Source: Nannochloris sp. 'desiccata'
Taxonomy: Eukaryota > Chlorophyta > Trebouxiophyceae > Chlorellales > Chlorellaceae
Direction of reading: 5' to 3'
DNA: 64,000 nt
Assembly: GCA_019044685.2 (NCBI GenBank)
Contig: JAGTXX020000001.1
Coordinates: 868,001 to 932,000, forward strand
Part shown: in pieces, positions 29,655 to 42,614 of the stretch
Layout: each line of letters begins with the position of its first letter
Position numbering within the stretch: the stretch's first letter is position 1
Made by a program: the position numbers and the translations under genes
The notes under the pieces: model-generated
What the model was told of the DNA's origin: nothing
The model's database searches: none
Seen by the model: only the letters and a program-made list of their open reading frames with translations

Positions 29655-32196
29655 ATGCAGCTAAGCTCTTCTACAGCAAGCAGGGGTTCCTACAACCCTG
29701 CTCCAACATTGAGCATTCGAACATGCTCGACACCGAATGTTCATTTTTGTAGCTTCAAGGCTGCTACGCGCCGTAATAAACCTAGAAAAAGTATTCCGAG
29801 TCACGGGTTAACGGTTCATAGTCAGGTTGGTCACAGCCGCCTTCCGTGTTTTCAAATGCCACGAAGAGACATCTTGTTTCAAAACTGACTTCATTTTCTC
29901 TTCTCATTACCAAATGCAGCTGAATTTCATTGATGCGTCCTCTCAACAAGTTTCTACAGAGCTCCCGACCACAAAATCTTCCCCCTCTCCAACCACCACT
30001 ACAACAGCCACGACTCTTCCTGCTCTCTGGCCGGAGCTTGCAGAACGATATGGCAACGCTCTAGCTTTGCTAGACCCCCACGCATCTCCACCCACCCAGT
30101 ACACATTTGCTGAACTTTCTAGTGCTATCTCCGCTTTTGCACGTGGCCTTTCTTCCCTTGGATTGACTTCCGGCGACCATTGTTCCCTTTTCAGTGAAAA
30201 CTCAAGTCGGTGGCTAATTACCGACCAGGCAATTCAAAGTTGCGGTGCTGTTGACGCAGTCCGCGGTGTCTCCTCAACTGTAGAAGAATTATCCTACATT
30301 ATGCAGAATTCAGAGAGCAGTGCGCTCTTTGTTCAGGACGTAGAAACTCTAAAAAAGATGGCCCCTGTGTTGTCTACTTCTCCTTTGTCGAGCACCATTC
30401 GATTCATAGTTGTGCTGTGGGATGGAGAAGACGAGGACAATAAAGTAGAGGCCCCTATGCCTGTGTATACCTTTAATCAAGTTTTAGAACGAGGAAAACA
30501 AAGCAGTCAGGGCCATAGCAACAGCCACCAAACAGAAATCTGTACTAGTAGCAGTACGGCCACATCGTTTCCCCTGCCTCCTTCCTCCCTTACTGGCGAT
30601 TCTCTAGCCACGTTGGTCTACACCTCCGGCACCACAGGGTCTCCAAAAGGAGTCCAACTGACCCATTCCAACATTCTCTATCAAGTAAAACAATTCCCTG
30701 CGTTCTTAAATGTTCAACCAGGGTCAAGAACGCTCTCAATTTTGCCTCCTTGGCATATTTACGAAAGGACTGTTTCGTACCATATTTTATCCCGAGGATC
30801 TTGTCAAGTGTATAGTACGATTCGGCACTTTAGGGATGATTTAAGTGTCTACCCACCTGATCATCTGGTATGTGTCCCTTTGGTATTGGACACACTGAGG
30901 TCCCGGGTGATGGCCACTTTAAAAAAATCATCCTTTATCAGAAAATCGTTGGCGCTAAGTTTATTATCTGCTGCGGTAGCGTACACAAGGGCGCAAAGGA
31001 TTGTACATGGAGTTGCAGTAGAGTATGCCATGCGTGCTCCGCCTGCTATGGTTTTTATTAAAGCATGGATTTTGTCAATAATTTTAAAACCGTTGAATTG
31101 GCTTGCGCAAAAAATGGTGACTTCAAAAATAAAAACGGCCCTCGGTGTCAAAAAATGCGTGGTATCTGGCGGGGGGTCGTTAGCACCCCATTTGGATGAT
31201 TTCTTTGAAGCGGTAGGATTACCCGTGCTGAATGGATATGGACTAACAGAAACTTCACCAGTTCTCGCCTGCAGAGCAATGAGTCTTCAAAATGTTCAAC
31301 ATTTAAACTCCCCCACCGATACTGCTACTACTGAAAATAACCCTAATCTAAATGGATCTAATGTTCGTGGGTCTGTAGGTCGTGTTATCCCAGAAACAGA
31401 AATCAAAATCGTTAATCCTGAAAATCTACAAGAATCGTATCCCGATGGTACTCAAGGTTTGATCCTGGTTCGAGGGCCCGGTGTGATGAAAGGGTACTTT
31501 AATAATGAATCTGCTACTGCTGCTGCGTTCAGTGCTGGTGATGGATGGTTTGATACTGGAGATTTAGGTTGGATTGTCCCTTCTTCTGAGTCTGATTCCG
31601 ATTCTGATCTTTCTTCAGGCAAAAGGAGCGCCAACAAGCTCAATGGCAACGGTGCCGGTGACGGTCAGGGTAGCAAGAATTTTCTTAGTAGTACCAAGAA
31701 TAAAAACAGAATGGCAGGGTGTTTGGTTCTCACTGGCCGCGCTAAAGACACCATTGTTCTCAGTAGCGGAGAAAACGTCGAACCGCAACCAATTGAAGAC
31801 GCCATTTGCGCCAGTCCCTATATTAAATTTGCTGCTCTAATCGGACAAGGCCATCGTACCCTAGGGGTCCTGCTTGTACCAGATGCCGACACATTAGCTG
31901 AACTAGCCAACTCCTATACGAACGCCTCTTCTTCTTCTTCTTCTTCAAGATCTTCTACGAGTTCTTCTCAGTCGGCTAGTTTAACTAGTACTGAAATTGA
32001 TAAATTAATGAAGGAGGCAATCACCGCTGCCTGTTCTAATAGAGTCCGATGGGAACATGTGAGCGCCTTTAAAGTACTGGAAAAGCCATTCAATGTGGAA
32101 GATGGGACTTTGACAAAGACCATGAAGCCTAGAAGAGCGGTGATTAATGAAGTTTATAAAAATGAAATCGCTGCACTGGAGGCGAAGTTGAGGTAA
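29655..32196 (+). CDS. Plastidial acyl-ACP synthetase / long-chain acyl activating enzyme (AAE15/16 type)
   Basis: Exons 29655-29825 and 29920-32196 (phase 0) give 815 residues. The first exon is a Ser/Thr/Arg-rich, acid-free transit peptide. The rest is an adenylate-forming enzyme. The AMP-binding P-loop is YTSGTTGSPKG (291-301). Other motifs are ILPPWHIYERT, GYGLTETSP, DTGDLG, LTGRAKDTIVLSSGENVEPQPIE and a C-terminal Lys in TLTKTMKPRR. Details such as LFSENSSRWLITDQ, HILSRGSCQVYSTIRHFRDDL and the VPLVLDTL helix match the AAE15/16 group. That group recycles free fatty acids to acyl-ACP in the chloroplast. Ser-rich insertions after the DTGDLG motif and near residue 725 are lineage-specific. 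Confidence 0.9.
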
Positions 32197-32604
32197 AATG
32201 CGGTAACCCTAAAAATTCTCCGCCAACGGGTCTTTATTGTCGGTTGGGAAAATAAGTGAAATGCGAAAATTAATTAATCTCAAGTTTTGTATATATCGAT
32301 AGAGATATATTCTATCTCTTAATTTTATGTAGCGTGGTTCTCTATTTTTGTGTATCGATATACCAGTATCGGTGTTTACAGTGTTTTATTTCAATAAAAC
32401 ACTATTGAATAAATTTTTGTAGCGAATAAATCTCTCTCCCCCCTCTCTGTGCCTCTGTGTTTTTTTAATAAACTTTTTAGCGTCTCCAGCTTCTCATGTT
32501 TCATATTTTCTCTATATTTGTGTTTAATAAATTAGCGCCTTTACTAAATAAATGCCTACAGTACACAGTATACAACACTATACAAGGTATATTGTACTAA
32601 GATT
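32197..32604. other. Convergent AT-rich spacer
   Basis: 408 strongly AT-rich bases lie between tail-to-tail genes. It holds repeated TATCGATA-like stretches (about 32290-32370) and several TTTAATAAA motifs. I see no gene. Confidence 0.45.
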
Positions 32605-34350
32605 TCATTGGCAAGTAGTACTAGTACTAGTGACCTGAATAGCTTGATTTCTAAGCAACTTTAACCTTTCAAGCCTCTCTTCAATTCCATCAGCCACTTG
32701 GCTGTACTGCACTTTCTCACCACCAGCTGCCCATCCTCTCCTCGTACCTCTCTCTAGTGGAGAGACACTCGTACGAGTAGTAGGAGTAGTACGTTTAGAA
32801 AGAGATGTACTGGGCAGTGCTGCTGCTTCTGGTGTAGCAGAGGGGATGGTCAGTTCTGGTAGAGCTACTCTGAAGGCGCTACGAACGCCTTGACACAGCG
32901 TATCATCGTCCTTATCTCCGAGTAGCGTATATTCCTCTTTACTGCGTTTGGGTTCGTTATCTCCTCCTTGTCCTATTATTCGGGTGATAAACGTACCTTC
33001 CAGTTTAACATCTGCTTGACTTCGCAAGGTTGACAATTCCTTCAGCGCCTTGGTTTTGTCAACTGTTGCCGCCTCCCTTGGTTTTGTTGCAAGTCCAGCT
33101 GCCGCTCCCTGCGGTGGTGGTGGCGGTGACCATTCTGAAATACCAAATTCAGGTAACTGACTTCTTACGCGGTGCTGAAGACTGCGTGCATCTAAAACCA
33201 TTGAACTACGAAATCTAACAACACCATCGTGCTCGGTCTCTTCGTGGCTTTCTTCTTGAGATTCTACTTGTTCACTTTCTTGTTTTGTGATGCCGTAGAC
33301 TTGTTTATCAGCTACATCATCATCTGCACCAGTCTGAGGAATAGATATAGGAGATTCTGTTGTATTCTTACTCAAATCAGCACCCGCATCAGCACTGCCG
33401 CCCACAAGAGGCGAGCGAGCAACAGACAGAGCTCCAGCTCCGACTGCTTTCTTTCCCTTTGTCCGTATTCCCTTTGTACTGGTCACTGGAGGGGTCAAAG
33501 TACTCGTAACTGCATTAAATGAAAAGGAAGGAAGGGGTCCTCTGGTAGCAACAGCAGTGGCTGGAGTCGCTGTTGGTGTTCTTCCTTCCTCTCCTTCTGC
33601 TGCTGCTGCTGCTGCCACCGTTGCTCTTGGCGGTGTCTTCATTGCTGTTCTTGTTGTAGCTAGCGCAGGGCGTGTTATCCCTGATTTCTCAGGTGTCATC
33701 GTATTTTTATCTACATCACCACCATTAATAGCATTATTATTATTCAAATCTATTTTTAAATTGAGCAGTTCATCTTCTAAGGAGGAAACAGGAGGGGGCG
33801 GACCTTTTTGATACTGCCGTTGCTGCTGCCTAGTAAGGAGAGTAGAGGTAGTTGTGCCTGTGCCCCTTCTAGATGAAGAAAGAAGGCCTGTAGTTGTCCA
33901 TCCTAGTTGGCCAAGACGTGCTGATCCAAGTCCAGTAGTGATAGAAGAAGGTGGTGTAGTTGCTCCTGCTGTTGATGACGTGCCAGCAGTTTGCATTGCC
34001 GCTAGCCGAGCTTTGAAATTAGTGCCTGTGGAGGTGGGTGTCCTAGCTCCACCCCCTAGAGATCTACTACCAGCTGGAGTGGTAGCTGATGTTCCTATAG
34101 GGGTGCCTGTGCCCGCTTTTACGATTGGATGGGACTGAAATAATCCTAAAGGAGACGGGTGGTGCCCAATGGGAGTTGGGGCGTTGTTACTAGCAAAAAG
34201 TGGGGTTCCTGAACCTACAGGTCTCTCAGTTGTGCCTGGAGTGCGCCTACGTCTCAGAAATTCTTCATCTGAAGGTGCTGAGGAGTGGGAGGCTCCTTCC
34301 TCTGCTCCAGGCCTTCGCAAACTTGCCAACAATGGAGAGGAAAATGACAT
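32605..34350 (-). CDS. Thr/Pro-rich low-complexity protein of unknown function
   Basis: A 581-residue single-exon open frame, not recognised. It is rich in Thr, Ser, Ala and Pro and has many TP/SP sites (RRRTPGTTERP, GTGTPIG, MTPEKSG, MKTPPRA), the pattern of proline-directed or cyclin-dependent kinase substrates. Little of it should fold: the likely ordered parts are PVSSLEDELLNLKIDL (about 190-205), RSSMVLDARSLQHRVRSQLPEFGISEW (about 385-410) and the C-terminal helix DGIEERLERLKLLRNQAI. A hydrophilic scaffold of cell-cycle or cytoskeletal type is possible; this is inference from composition. The long open frame has no competitor of similar length or quality on the other strand. Confidence 0.6.
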   Translation of the reverse strand: MSFSSPLLASLRRPGAEEGASHSSAPSDEEFLRRRRTPGTTERPVGSGTPLFASNNAPTPIGHHPSPLGLFQSHPIVKAGTGTPIGTSATTPAGSRSLGGGARTPTSTGTNFKARLAAMQTAGTSSTAGATTPPSSITTGLGSARLGQLGWTTTGLLSSSRRGTGTTTSTLLTRQQQRQYQKGPPPPVSSLEDELLNLKIDLNNNNAINGGDVDKNTMTPEKSGITRPALATTRTAMKTPPRATVAAAAAAEGEEGRTPTATPATAVATRGPLPSFSFNAVTSTLTPPVTSTKGIRTKGKKAVGAGALSVARSPLVGGSADAGADLSKNTTESPISIPQTGADDDVADKQVYGITKQESEQVESQEESHEETEHDGVVRFRSSMVLDARSLQHRVRSQLPEFGISEWSPPPPPQGAAAGLATKPREAATVDKTKALKELSTLRSQADVKLEGTFITRIIGQGGDNEPKRSKEEYTLLGDKDDDTLCQGVRSAFRVALPELTIPSATPEAAALPSTSLSKRTTPTTRTSVSPLERGTRRGWAAGGEKVQYSQVADGIEERLERLKLLRNQAIQVTSTSTTCQ

Positions 34351-34620
34351 TTGATCAAGTTTGTGGTCTTGTTATTCGCTTCGCGTCATGTAGATATTGG
34401 ATAGGTGATCTAGAATTATATAGCGATTTTTATAAGCCGTGATCACGGGGATTCAGAGAATTTGACTCCCATGAATTTTAGGAGAGTCTCCACGCAAAAT
34501 AATCATCAAAGCACACTGTGCTTAGCACAGATTATCACCTTAAAGGTAGTGCATTGGTGAATATTCATACATTTTCGAAATCAGCATACATTGATTTAAA
34601 AGATCATCACCCTCAAGACA

Positions 34621-35491
34621 ATGCAGACCCTCAGCCAGACAGCCATCTCCAGGCCTCATGCATTTGGCACCACTCGTCCCGCTGCTCGCCGTTGCGTCGT
34701 TGTAGCCGCTCAATCTGGACCCAAACCCCAGCCTGAAAAGTCCAACAGCCGTAGGTACGTTGCGATGGTCGAAAGATGCCACGAATTTGGAACTATATCT
34801 ATCTTTTTCGTCTGAATCGACTGATCTGCTCGAGCACACTACGAATACTCTCTTGGCAAAACATACAAGCCTATTTTCCGCCAAGCTGCCTCTGTTTCTA
34901 ACAGAAATCGTTAACTAATACACATCTTTCGCCCGCCTTTCTTTCTATTACAGAGAGATCATGTTCAACAGTTTCAACATTGCCGTCTTTGGTGCCGTCT
35001 TCACTTGGGGTGCCTCCCCTCGCCCCTCCACCATTGGCGTCCAAGACTACGGTGGTGGTATTAAAACTCTGGGTCTCTGTCCTCCATCCCCCAACTGTAT
35101 TTCCACGGCTGAAGAACTCAACGACGAGGGGCACTATGTCCCTGCTTGGACATACAACCCAGAGGAAGGCCGAGGCAAGAAGAAACCAGCTACACAAGCG
35201 CAAGCTATGCAAGAGCTTACTGACGTCGTGTCTAAGCTTACTCCTGATGGATTTACACCTACGATTGTCAAACAAACTGATGATTATCTTTATGTAGAAT
35301 ATCAAAGTCCTACGTTTGGGTTTATCGATGATGTGGAATTCTATTTTACAAGCAACGCCACTCAGCCCTACACTGTCGAGTATAGATCTGCTTCCAGAAT
35401 TGGAGAGAGTGATGGAGATATCAACAGAAAGAGAATTAAAGCTATTCGACTGGAATTGCAGAAGAAAGGCTGGAAATCATTGGGATATTAG
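34621..35491 (+). CDS. DUF1499 protein, plastid-targeted
   Basis: Exons 34621-34754 and 34954-35491 give 223 residues. The first exon is a typical chloroplast transit peptide (MQTLSQTAISRPHAFG, then RPAARRCVVVAAQ). Exon 2 starts with a short hydrophobic segment (MFNSFNIAVFGAVFTWGA) and continues into DUF1499. The domain carries CPPSPNCISTAEE near its start, then VVSKLTPDGFTPTIVKQTDDYLYVEYQSPTFGFIDDVEFYF and a basic end RIKAIRLELQKKGW. The family is widespread in cyanobacteria and plastids and has no firm biochemical role. The hydrophobic stretch may be a second, thylakoid-directing signal or a membrane anchor. Confidence 0.8.
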
Positions 35492-35645
35492 ATAAACAAG
35501 TTAGTAATTGAAGTATAATTTTTTTTACAAAGGCAGCGGTGGTGGCGGAAATTAATTATTTTTGGTCATTTTAAGAAAAATCAAAAGTAAAGTTGAAATA
35601 CGTTAATATCATCAAACCAGTAATGTCTTCAAAAAAAAACTGCTT

Positions 35646-38189
35646 CTACTTTGTAGAAGCAACAACATTCCGTCTGGCAGTACCGATTTCCGTTGCATTC
35701 ACCTTTGCAGCAAATCTCAAAGTACACAACGACTCTGGGGCATCATCTACTGCTGGACTCACATTGCACAACATCAATGCTTTGCCTGCTCCGCTCAGTG
35801 AATTTTGTAATAAGAAAGTCAATTTTGAATTTCTATAAGGGACGTGTGATTCACGTGCGCCCAAAGCAGCAATGACGTCACCAAGTGCAGATAAACTCTT
35901 ATTGATAGCTTGCGTCTCTTTAAGCCGCTCTCCAGAAGCACCACTCCTGGCAAGGCGTTCACTGCCAGCTAAATCGACTAAATTGAGTGCTCCACTCATT
36001 TTTTGGCCAGTGGTTTCGTTAGAACCTTCGATAGTGAGCATAAAAACCATGTGAGAACGAGATGATTGTTCGTTACTGGCAGTAGCACCAACAGCACGTT
36101 GATTCATTGCTCGTTGTAATAAAGTTGAAACTTTTTCTTCGTTGTTGACGTCGACCCATTCCAAATACGAGACGGACGTCCCATTTGCAGCTGGTTTACC
36201 ACCACCACCACTAGTATTTGTAGTAGAGGTATCTTCATGAGAGATAACGTGTTTTTTACCAGCAGGTGGCCCTTTGCCAAGCAAATCTTTCAGTTCTTCA
36301 TTATAAATTTCCAACATCGCAGCACGCATTTCATACTTCCACCCTTGTTCTGCTGCAGCAGCAGCGGTGGAGAAGACTTGCCGCACAGCACGAGGAATGA
36401 TGCCTTCAGTGTCTTGACCAGGACGACCAAGCATGGTGTGGGTTTTCCCCGCGTTTGTCTGACCGTAAGCAAAGACTGTCACACGATAGCCATCAAGGGC
36501 AGACTGAACTAACATCGAAACCTCTTCAAATACCTCACATTGACCGGAAGAAGGCCCGAATACTTTATCAAAAGTGAAAACGTGGCGTTGTGGACCCTTG
36601 GTGCTTGGTCCACCATTTCCAGCTTGAGCGATTTCAACCCCTCTGCCAGCAAGATCACCCTCTTGAGGTGCAGCTAAAGCTAATTTACTGTCTTCAGTGT
36701 CGGTTGTAGGTGGTCTAACGCGGCAGAAAACACGGACATTGCCTTTTAATTCCAATATTGTGTTGTGTAAACGACGACGAGTTGCTTCTCCATCGCGGAT
36801 CCTCTGTTCAGCTGAAGATAGCAAGGCCTCAAGTTCAGCAACCCTGGCAGTAAGAGTGCGCACAACGTCCGTTTTTGAATCAGAAAGGGCTTCTGCAGCG
36901 TTGCGTTGTTCTTTGAGAAGTGCCACTTGGTCTTGAAGGGCAGAAAGAGTAGCCGCCTGAGCTTCTGTGCGGTTGACAAGTGCAGCAGAAGACGCACGCT
37001 CAGCTTCTAGAGCGGCAACGTCTTTCCCAGTCACGGCTCTGAAACGTTCCAGCTCTTTACGTTGCGCATCTGTTTCACCACGTAAGCGAGCGACGTCGGC
37101 AGACAAAGAATTGCGCTCCGCGCAGGCAGAGGCAAGGTCAGCTCGGAGTCGAGCAGCTTCTTCAGCGGCTGCTTGACGTACTGATTCACTACTGGAATTT
37201 GCAGCCTGCAGTGCAGATAATGCATCTCCTAACGCATCTACACGACCACGCAAGCTCGCAGCTTCTTCAGCAAGCCCTGCTTTCTCGTCTTGAAGCCGTG
37301 CCGAGATTTTTGTTGCAGCAGCAAGGTCACTCTGCATTTTGGAATTGTATTCTTGGAGCTGAGAATTATATTTCTGAGAGTCGGCAGCAGCAGTTTCAGC
37401 AGCTTGAAGACGTTGTTGCAGTGCAGCAGCTGCTGCTTCTTGACTAGCAAGTTCTTTTTCAACTTTTGTGTGAGCTTCCTCTGCTTGTTTCAACTTGCCC
37501 AGATTCTCTGCTAATTCATCAGAAACGGACTGTAATTCGCGTGAACGACGTTCAGCTTCTGCTTCAGAAGATTCAAGCTTTTTTTGTAAGCTTTCTGCTT
37601 CTATTTGAGCCAACTGAGCTGCCTCTTCGTGGATATTCGCGTCTTTAGCACGGCTTGTCTTTTCAGCCTTTAATTCTTCTTCAGTTGCTGCAATCTTTGC
37701 TTCGGCCTGGTCACGTTCTTCATAAAGATGCCAGCCAACAGCGCGGAGGCGTTTCAAATGCGCTGCAAGGGTTTCCACCTTTTTCTTCTCGTCGCAGCGT
37801 TTGGCGAAAGAGATTTTGTGTTGTAAGCAATCTGCTGGAGTCCATCCCATCTCTGCAGCAGCAGCTTCCCACAGAGAAAGCTCTTCAGGTGGAGCTGTTG
37901 GGTCATCAGAAAGGATCTGAGTTGCTGCTGTGTTTGAAGCGGATGCAGGTTTGGCTGTTGTTTTTTTGCCATTGGATTTTTTGGCCGCAGGAGCTTTTGC
38001 TGGAGAAACGTCTTTCCGTTTGCGATTAGAAGCAATATTAGTATCCTGAAAGAGTAGTGTGGAGGGTTAATCAGATGTTTTGGTGGTCCAATGAAAGGAT
38101 TAATCTCTAACTGAATCAATTAATTAACTGCTTACTAGAGGCTGTAATGCAGGCACAGAGGCCCCTGGCCTAGGAATTCGGGTTGGCAT
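35646..38189 (-). CDS. Kinesin-14, C-terminal minus-end motor
   Basis: Exons 38136-38189 and 35646-38045 (phase 0) give 817 residues. A basic N-terminus (SNRKRKDVSPAKAPAAKKSNGKK) is a likely microtubule-binding or nuclear segment. A coiled coil runs from about 110 to 440. The neck ILELKGNVRVFCRVRP leads into a C-terminal motor domain (about 450-815) with AYGQTNAGKTHT (P-loop, Lys near 555), NEQSSRSH (switch I), DLAGSER (switch II) and YRNSKLTFLLQNSL. A motor at the C-terminus behind GNVRVFCRVRP defines the Ncd/HSET kinesin-14 class, which focuses spindle poles. No calponin homology or MyTH4-FERM domain is present. The microtubule-binding loop has a Gly-rich insert. Confidence 0.93.
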
Positions 38190-38412
38190 TGTTTTATTTA
38201 ATTTAATTGGCTGATGTGCAAGTCTAAACCGATCAATTCTATTTTTCAAAGTTTCAGCAAAAGCAAACTCGGCAGTATTAAAAACAAGCCCCCTTGAAAG
38301 TTCTTTATTTTCATTTTAAAAATCTTGGATATATACAAAATTGCTTTTGGCAGTATCCCAACCGAATGTTTCGCGGCAGCGGGGTTGTTGCATTTGATTT
38401 CCAAAGAGAGAA

Positions 38413-39215
38413 ATGTCTTGGCCTCGGCAAATACTTCCTCAACAAGGCCCTCCTCTACAAGATGAAGTAGCTAGACGCATATTAGAAGATGCATCTCAGC
38501 AACTTCAGAGCGGAAACCCCGCAAAGAGCTTGCAGGTCCGACCCCCCTCCGCGCCCGTCCCCGTGCCCGTGCCCGCACAGCGGTTGTCGCCAAACCGTTG
38601 CTGCGACCCTTCTTTACTTGTTTCATCAACTTAACATCAAACTTTGTCACTGTAATGCAGACTATATTGAGCTTGCTGTCTGCGCTCCATCTTCCAGAGG
38701 AAGCCGCTGCAGTGGCTATAAAGTAAGCTTAATTTTTTTAAGACGAAATTTCCGGCTGCATTTTTTCTCCCTTCGTAAGTGTCTACTAAACCCGTATTCT
38801 TTTACGCAGAGTACAAGATGCAATGGCTAAAGACCCTTCTACTGATGTTAATGCACAGCTTGCAAGCCTGCTGGGATCCTTGACACTATCTAGAAGTAAC
38901 CCTCACAGCTCTAGTCTCCCCATGCCGACTTTACAGACAGAATTTGGCGGCTTGGATCTTCTACCAGGGAGAGAGAGAAATAGTCAGCAGCATACATCAT
39001 TGGATATAGAAATGCATCAGATGGATATTCATTTAGAACAACAGCTACTAGGGGATAGTAGAACGCCATCAACGAGAGACGCTGCAGCGATAGCCGTGGC
39101 TGATGGAGAGGCTAGTTTCATGTGTGATAGGTGCGGGAGTCTAATTAGCGTAGCTAGGAAAGCAGCACATGATCAGGCATGGTGTCCAGCGCTACAGAAA
39201 CAACTACCTCCTTGA
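38413..39215 (+). CDS. Small protein with a C-terminal zinc-finger-like motif, unknown
   Basis: Exons 38413-38535, 38661-38722 and 38810-39215 give 196 residues; all junctions keep frame. The N-terminal 75 residues look helical (EVARRILEDASQQL, LSLLSALHLPEEAAAVAIKVQDAMAK). The middle is Ser/Leu-rich and poorly ordered. The end has CDRCGSLISVARKAAHDQAWCP, a C-x2-C...H-x5-C spacing that could hold one zinc ion. I do not recognise a family. The second exon is only 62 bases, so this model deserves transcript support. It shares a 223-base divergent promoter with the kinesin-14 gene. Confidence 0.55.
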
Positions 39216-39432
39216 TTTTTTAAGATGTCAGATATGTAGAAATAGAAGCACTCTATTGAGGAGAAGGCGAGTTGCCATGCAAATCCCTGCTCCTTTTCAA
39301 TTCAATTCCTGGCCAGGCCGAGCTAAAATTCAAATTTTGAAATAACTGTGAGCAAAGTAGTTGAAAACCAGCACGTTAAAAGTAAACATAACAATTCATT
39401 CTAAACTTAAGTCAATAGAGGACATATTTAGA

Positions 39433-42374
39433 ATGTCGCTATCCTTTATAGAAGCCCATCCTGCTGGCTTTAGCGATGTTTCTTACATTGAAACAGTCGA
39501 TGGTAATGTGCAGTTAGTTACTACCGGCAAGGATGGAAAGCTGGTCTATCGTTCAGGCGATAAACCGTCTGATATTTTGAAGACGGTGGAGACTCATGGC
39601 AGTGGAGAAGAGCCATCTCCATTGACCTGTGTTGCTGCTAATCCTGGCGGTGACCGTGTTTCTATCGCAGATGAGCAGAACTTTGTTAAGGTATGTTGAT
39701 TAGGATATTCCAGAGGTTATCACAGTGCTAGTTTTTAGAAATCCGTCTGATCACCCACTAATTTCTTCGATCATTTTCAAATTGCTCCCAACAACAGATA
39801 TTCAATTTTCCCCAAGGCGAGCTCCACACAATCGCCACCCGCTTCGCTCTGCCTGCTCGTTGCTTAGCATACAGCCCTAGTGGGCTCAATCTAGCTGCTT
39901 CCGGTGACGATGATGGTATCAAGCTCATTGATCTCGCGGGCAACAAAGTTTTCAGAACGCTTCGCTCTGAACCCTACACTCGTGGCCTTGCTTACGACCC
40001 TGAGAGCGAATACCTCGCTGCAGCAGCTGCTGATGGCACATTAACTGTCTGGAACATGGCTACAGGCAAGGCAGAAATCACTAAAAAGAAAGCTTGTTCC
40101 AAAATTGACCCCATGGCGGCAGAGCGGGTAACCCCCGCGTGGCACCCTGATGGCGGGTCTTTCCTCGCTGCCCCCGCTTCTGACGGCTCTATTAATTTCT
40201 ATGAACGTTTATCCTGGGACTCCGCTGGTGAATTAACTGGTCAACACAACGCTGCTGTCCATCTTTTATCTTTTTCTAAAAATGGACTCTACCTTGCCTC
40301 TACTGCTGCCGACCAATCTCTCGTAATTTGGGATGTCGTCGAACGCAAAGCTTTGGAAAAGAAGACATTACCTGGTACAGCATGTGGAATTGCCTGGCAT
40401 CCTACTTCGAATGCTTTATCCATCATAACTGACGACGGCGAGTTGGCGATATGGACAAACCCTATTCCCGCAACGTTACCTAGCCCCACTGCTGATGTGG
40501 ATGCACTCACTGGAGTAAAGAAAAAGAGTGATTCAAAAGATAAGATGATTGATGATCAAGCTATGGATTCTGGATCTGACGGGGAAGCAGACGGGAGGGG
40601 TCATATGTCTGATGACGAATATGACCGGGAAGATTCTTTCTTAAACGATGGTGATGATAACCGTACTGCTATGCGTCGATCCCGTAAATATACTGGTCAC
40701 TCTCGTGGCAGAAAAAGTGGTGGTACTTATTACGATGCGCCTGCCTTTTCAGTTATGGATTTACCTCAACCACAACCTCCTATCCAATCTGGCGCTACTT
40801 CAATGGATGCTGGACGTCGCTATCTAGCTTATACTTCTCTTGGAGCGATTACTCTTCGATCAGAGCCTGATCATAATACAGTTGAAGTCGCTTTCCATGA
40901 TACAGCCCGTGTTCGTCGTCGTGTACCTTTGCTTACTGACTTTTTCGGGTTTAATTTGGGTTCCTTGGGGGAACGTGGTGCATTTTATGCCTCCCCTGCG
41001 TCTTTAGATGCTCCTTCTACGTTGGTGTATAGGCCATTTGATGCCTGGGCGCCGAATTCTGAATGGTCTTTGGGTTTGCCTGAAGGAGAAGAAGCTGAAT
41101 GCATTGCTGCTGGAACCACTTTTGCAGCAGTCGCAACAAATACGCGTATGTTGCGATTATTCACTGCAGCTGGTTTGCAAAGTGGGGTTGTTTCATTGCC
41201 TGGAGCTGCTGTCGCCATGGCAGCGCGTGGTGGGAGGCTTGCTGTGGCGTGGCATGCTGCGCCTCCTACCCCTCTGGGTGACCAGTGCATTATGCTTGGT
41301 GAGTATACAGTTCACGATCAGCGTTTATTGCGTCAACGCTCAGTGTCTTTGTCTCCAGGATCCACTGTCGCTTGGATGGGGTATACCGAAGAAGGTATGC
41401 TGGCCATCTACGATTCTGAAGGCATGCTGCGCGTGCTGAGCCCTGAATTTGGTGGTTCCTGGGTTCCTGTATTCTCTGCTGCTGCTGAGCGTCGTGGTGG
41501 AGAGCATTTCTGGGTATTTGCTGTTTCTATCAAAAGATCAGAAGTGCAATGTATTGTGTGTGCAAATACGCCTGAACCTGCTGTTCCTTCTGGCTCTGCT
41601 CGTCCTGTAGTTACTGCTGCACCTATTCGTGTTCCTGTTATTGCCCACGATGAAAGTCAAGCGCCTCTGGAGGCTGATCTCCTCAGACAAGGTCTTTTGA
41701 TCGCTCACAGTTCCGCGGCTGCAAATAACGCAAATAGTGCTAGAGAAGTAGAGACTGATGAAGAAGCAGCTGCATTTGAAGCTGCTTTACAAACTGCGCA
41801 AATGGATGCTGATCGCTCTGCTTTACGTTTGTTTACCAGGTTGGTGCAAACTGACCGTCAAGCGAGAGCTTTGGAAGTTGCTGCTGCGTTGCAGACGTCT
41901 GCTGGATTGCAAGGAGCAGTGAAAATTGCAAATCATGGCAGAATGAGTACGCTTGCTGAAGCAGTGGGAGATTTACTTGAACAGCGCGCTGCTGCTGAAG
42001 AAGCTGCTGCTTTGGCAGCTGCTGGTGGAGAAGTATACGGAGGTATGTACGCTTCAGAAGAACAGCAGTATGCTGGGAACGGCACGATTACTGGGCCAAT
42101 TCCTGTGCCATCTCCTGCGTTTGCGCTTCATCCTGGTGGCTCTGCCAAAAAAGCAGCAGCTGCTGCCGAGGCCGAAGCTGAAGATGCCCAGGCTGCTGCC
42201 GCGGCTGCTAAAAATGTGTTGGTAGAGAATGGATCTCCTAATGGAGTCTCGACTGCTTTTACTAAACTTGTTGGTGCTGGCAAGGCGAGTGGCAGCGGTG
42301 CTGATGACGGAGCAAAGCGTAAAACAGCGCCTGCAGGAAATCCGTTTGCACGCAAAAAAGCTACCAAGAAATAA
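39433..42374 (+). CDS. CTF4: CTF4/WDHD1/AND-1 replisome adaptor
   Basis: Exons 39433-39690 and 39798-42374 (phase 0) give 944 residues. CTF4 is the trimeric hub linking CMG helicase with DNA polymerase alpha. The N-terminal WD40 propeller is evident from repeats such as LVTTGKDGKLVYR, LAASGDDDGIKLIDL, LAAAAADGTLTVWNM, WHPDGGSFLAAPASDGSINFYERL, LASTAADQSLVIWDV and LSIITDDGELAIWTN. An acidic linker (about 350-400) leads to the second propeller (SepB domain, about 420-700) and a helical Ala/Glu-rich bundle (about 720-800). The basic tail ends NPFARKKATKK. No HMG box follows, as in yeast and unlike animal WDHD1. Confidence 0.9.
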
Positions 42375-42614
42375 TGAATGCTAGTTGTGTTTCTGTATAT
42401 CTTCTTTACACTGTACTTTGTAAGAGAAACATCCACTGTAATGAACTAAAAATAGAAAATTTGGTTTCCACCAGGCCTCGTTGTTCTCTGTTTCCAAGAA
42501 ACTTCGTCAAGAGACAAAAGCGAAAGCAAATAAAATAACCGCGTTCGCCAGTTCCTTGTGCCAAAATAAGTCTATATTTGCATCAATAAACGTGTTCAGA
42601 TATATTTCATAGCA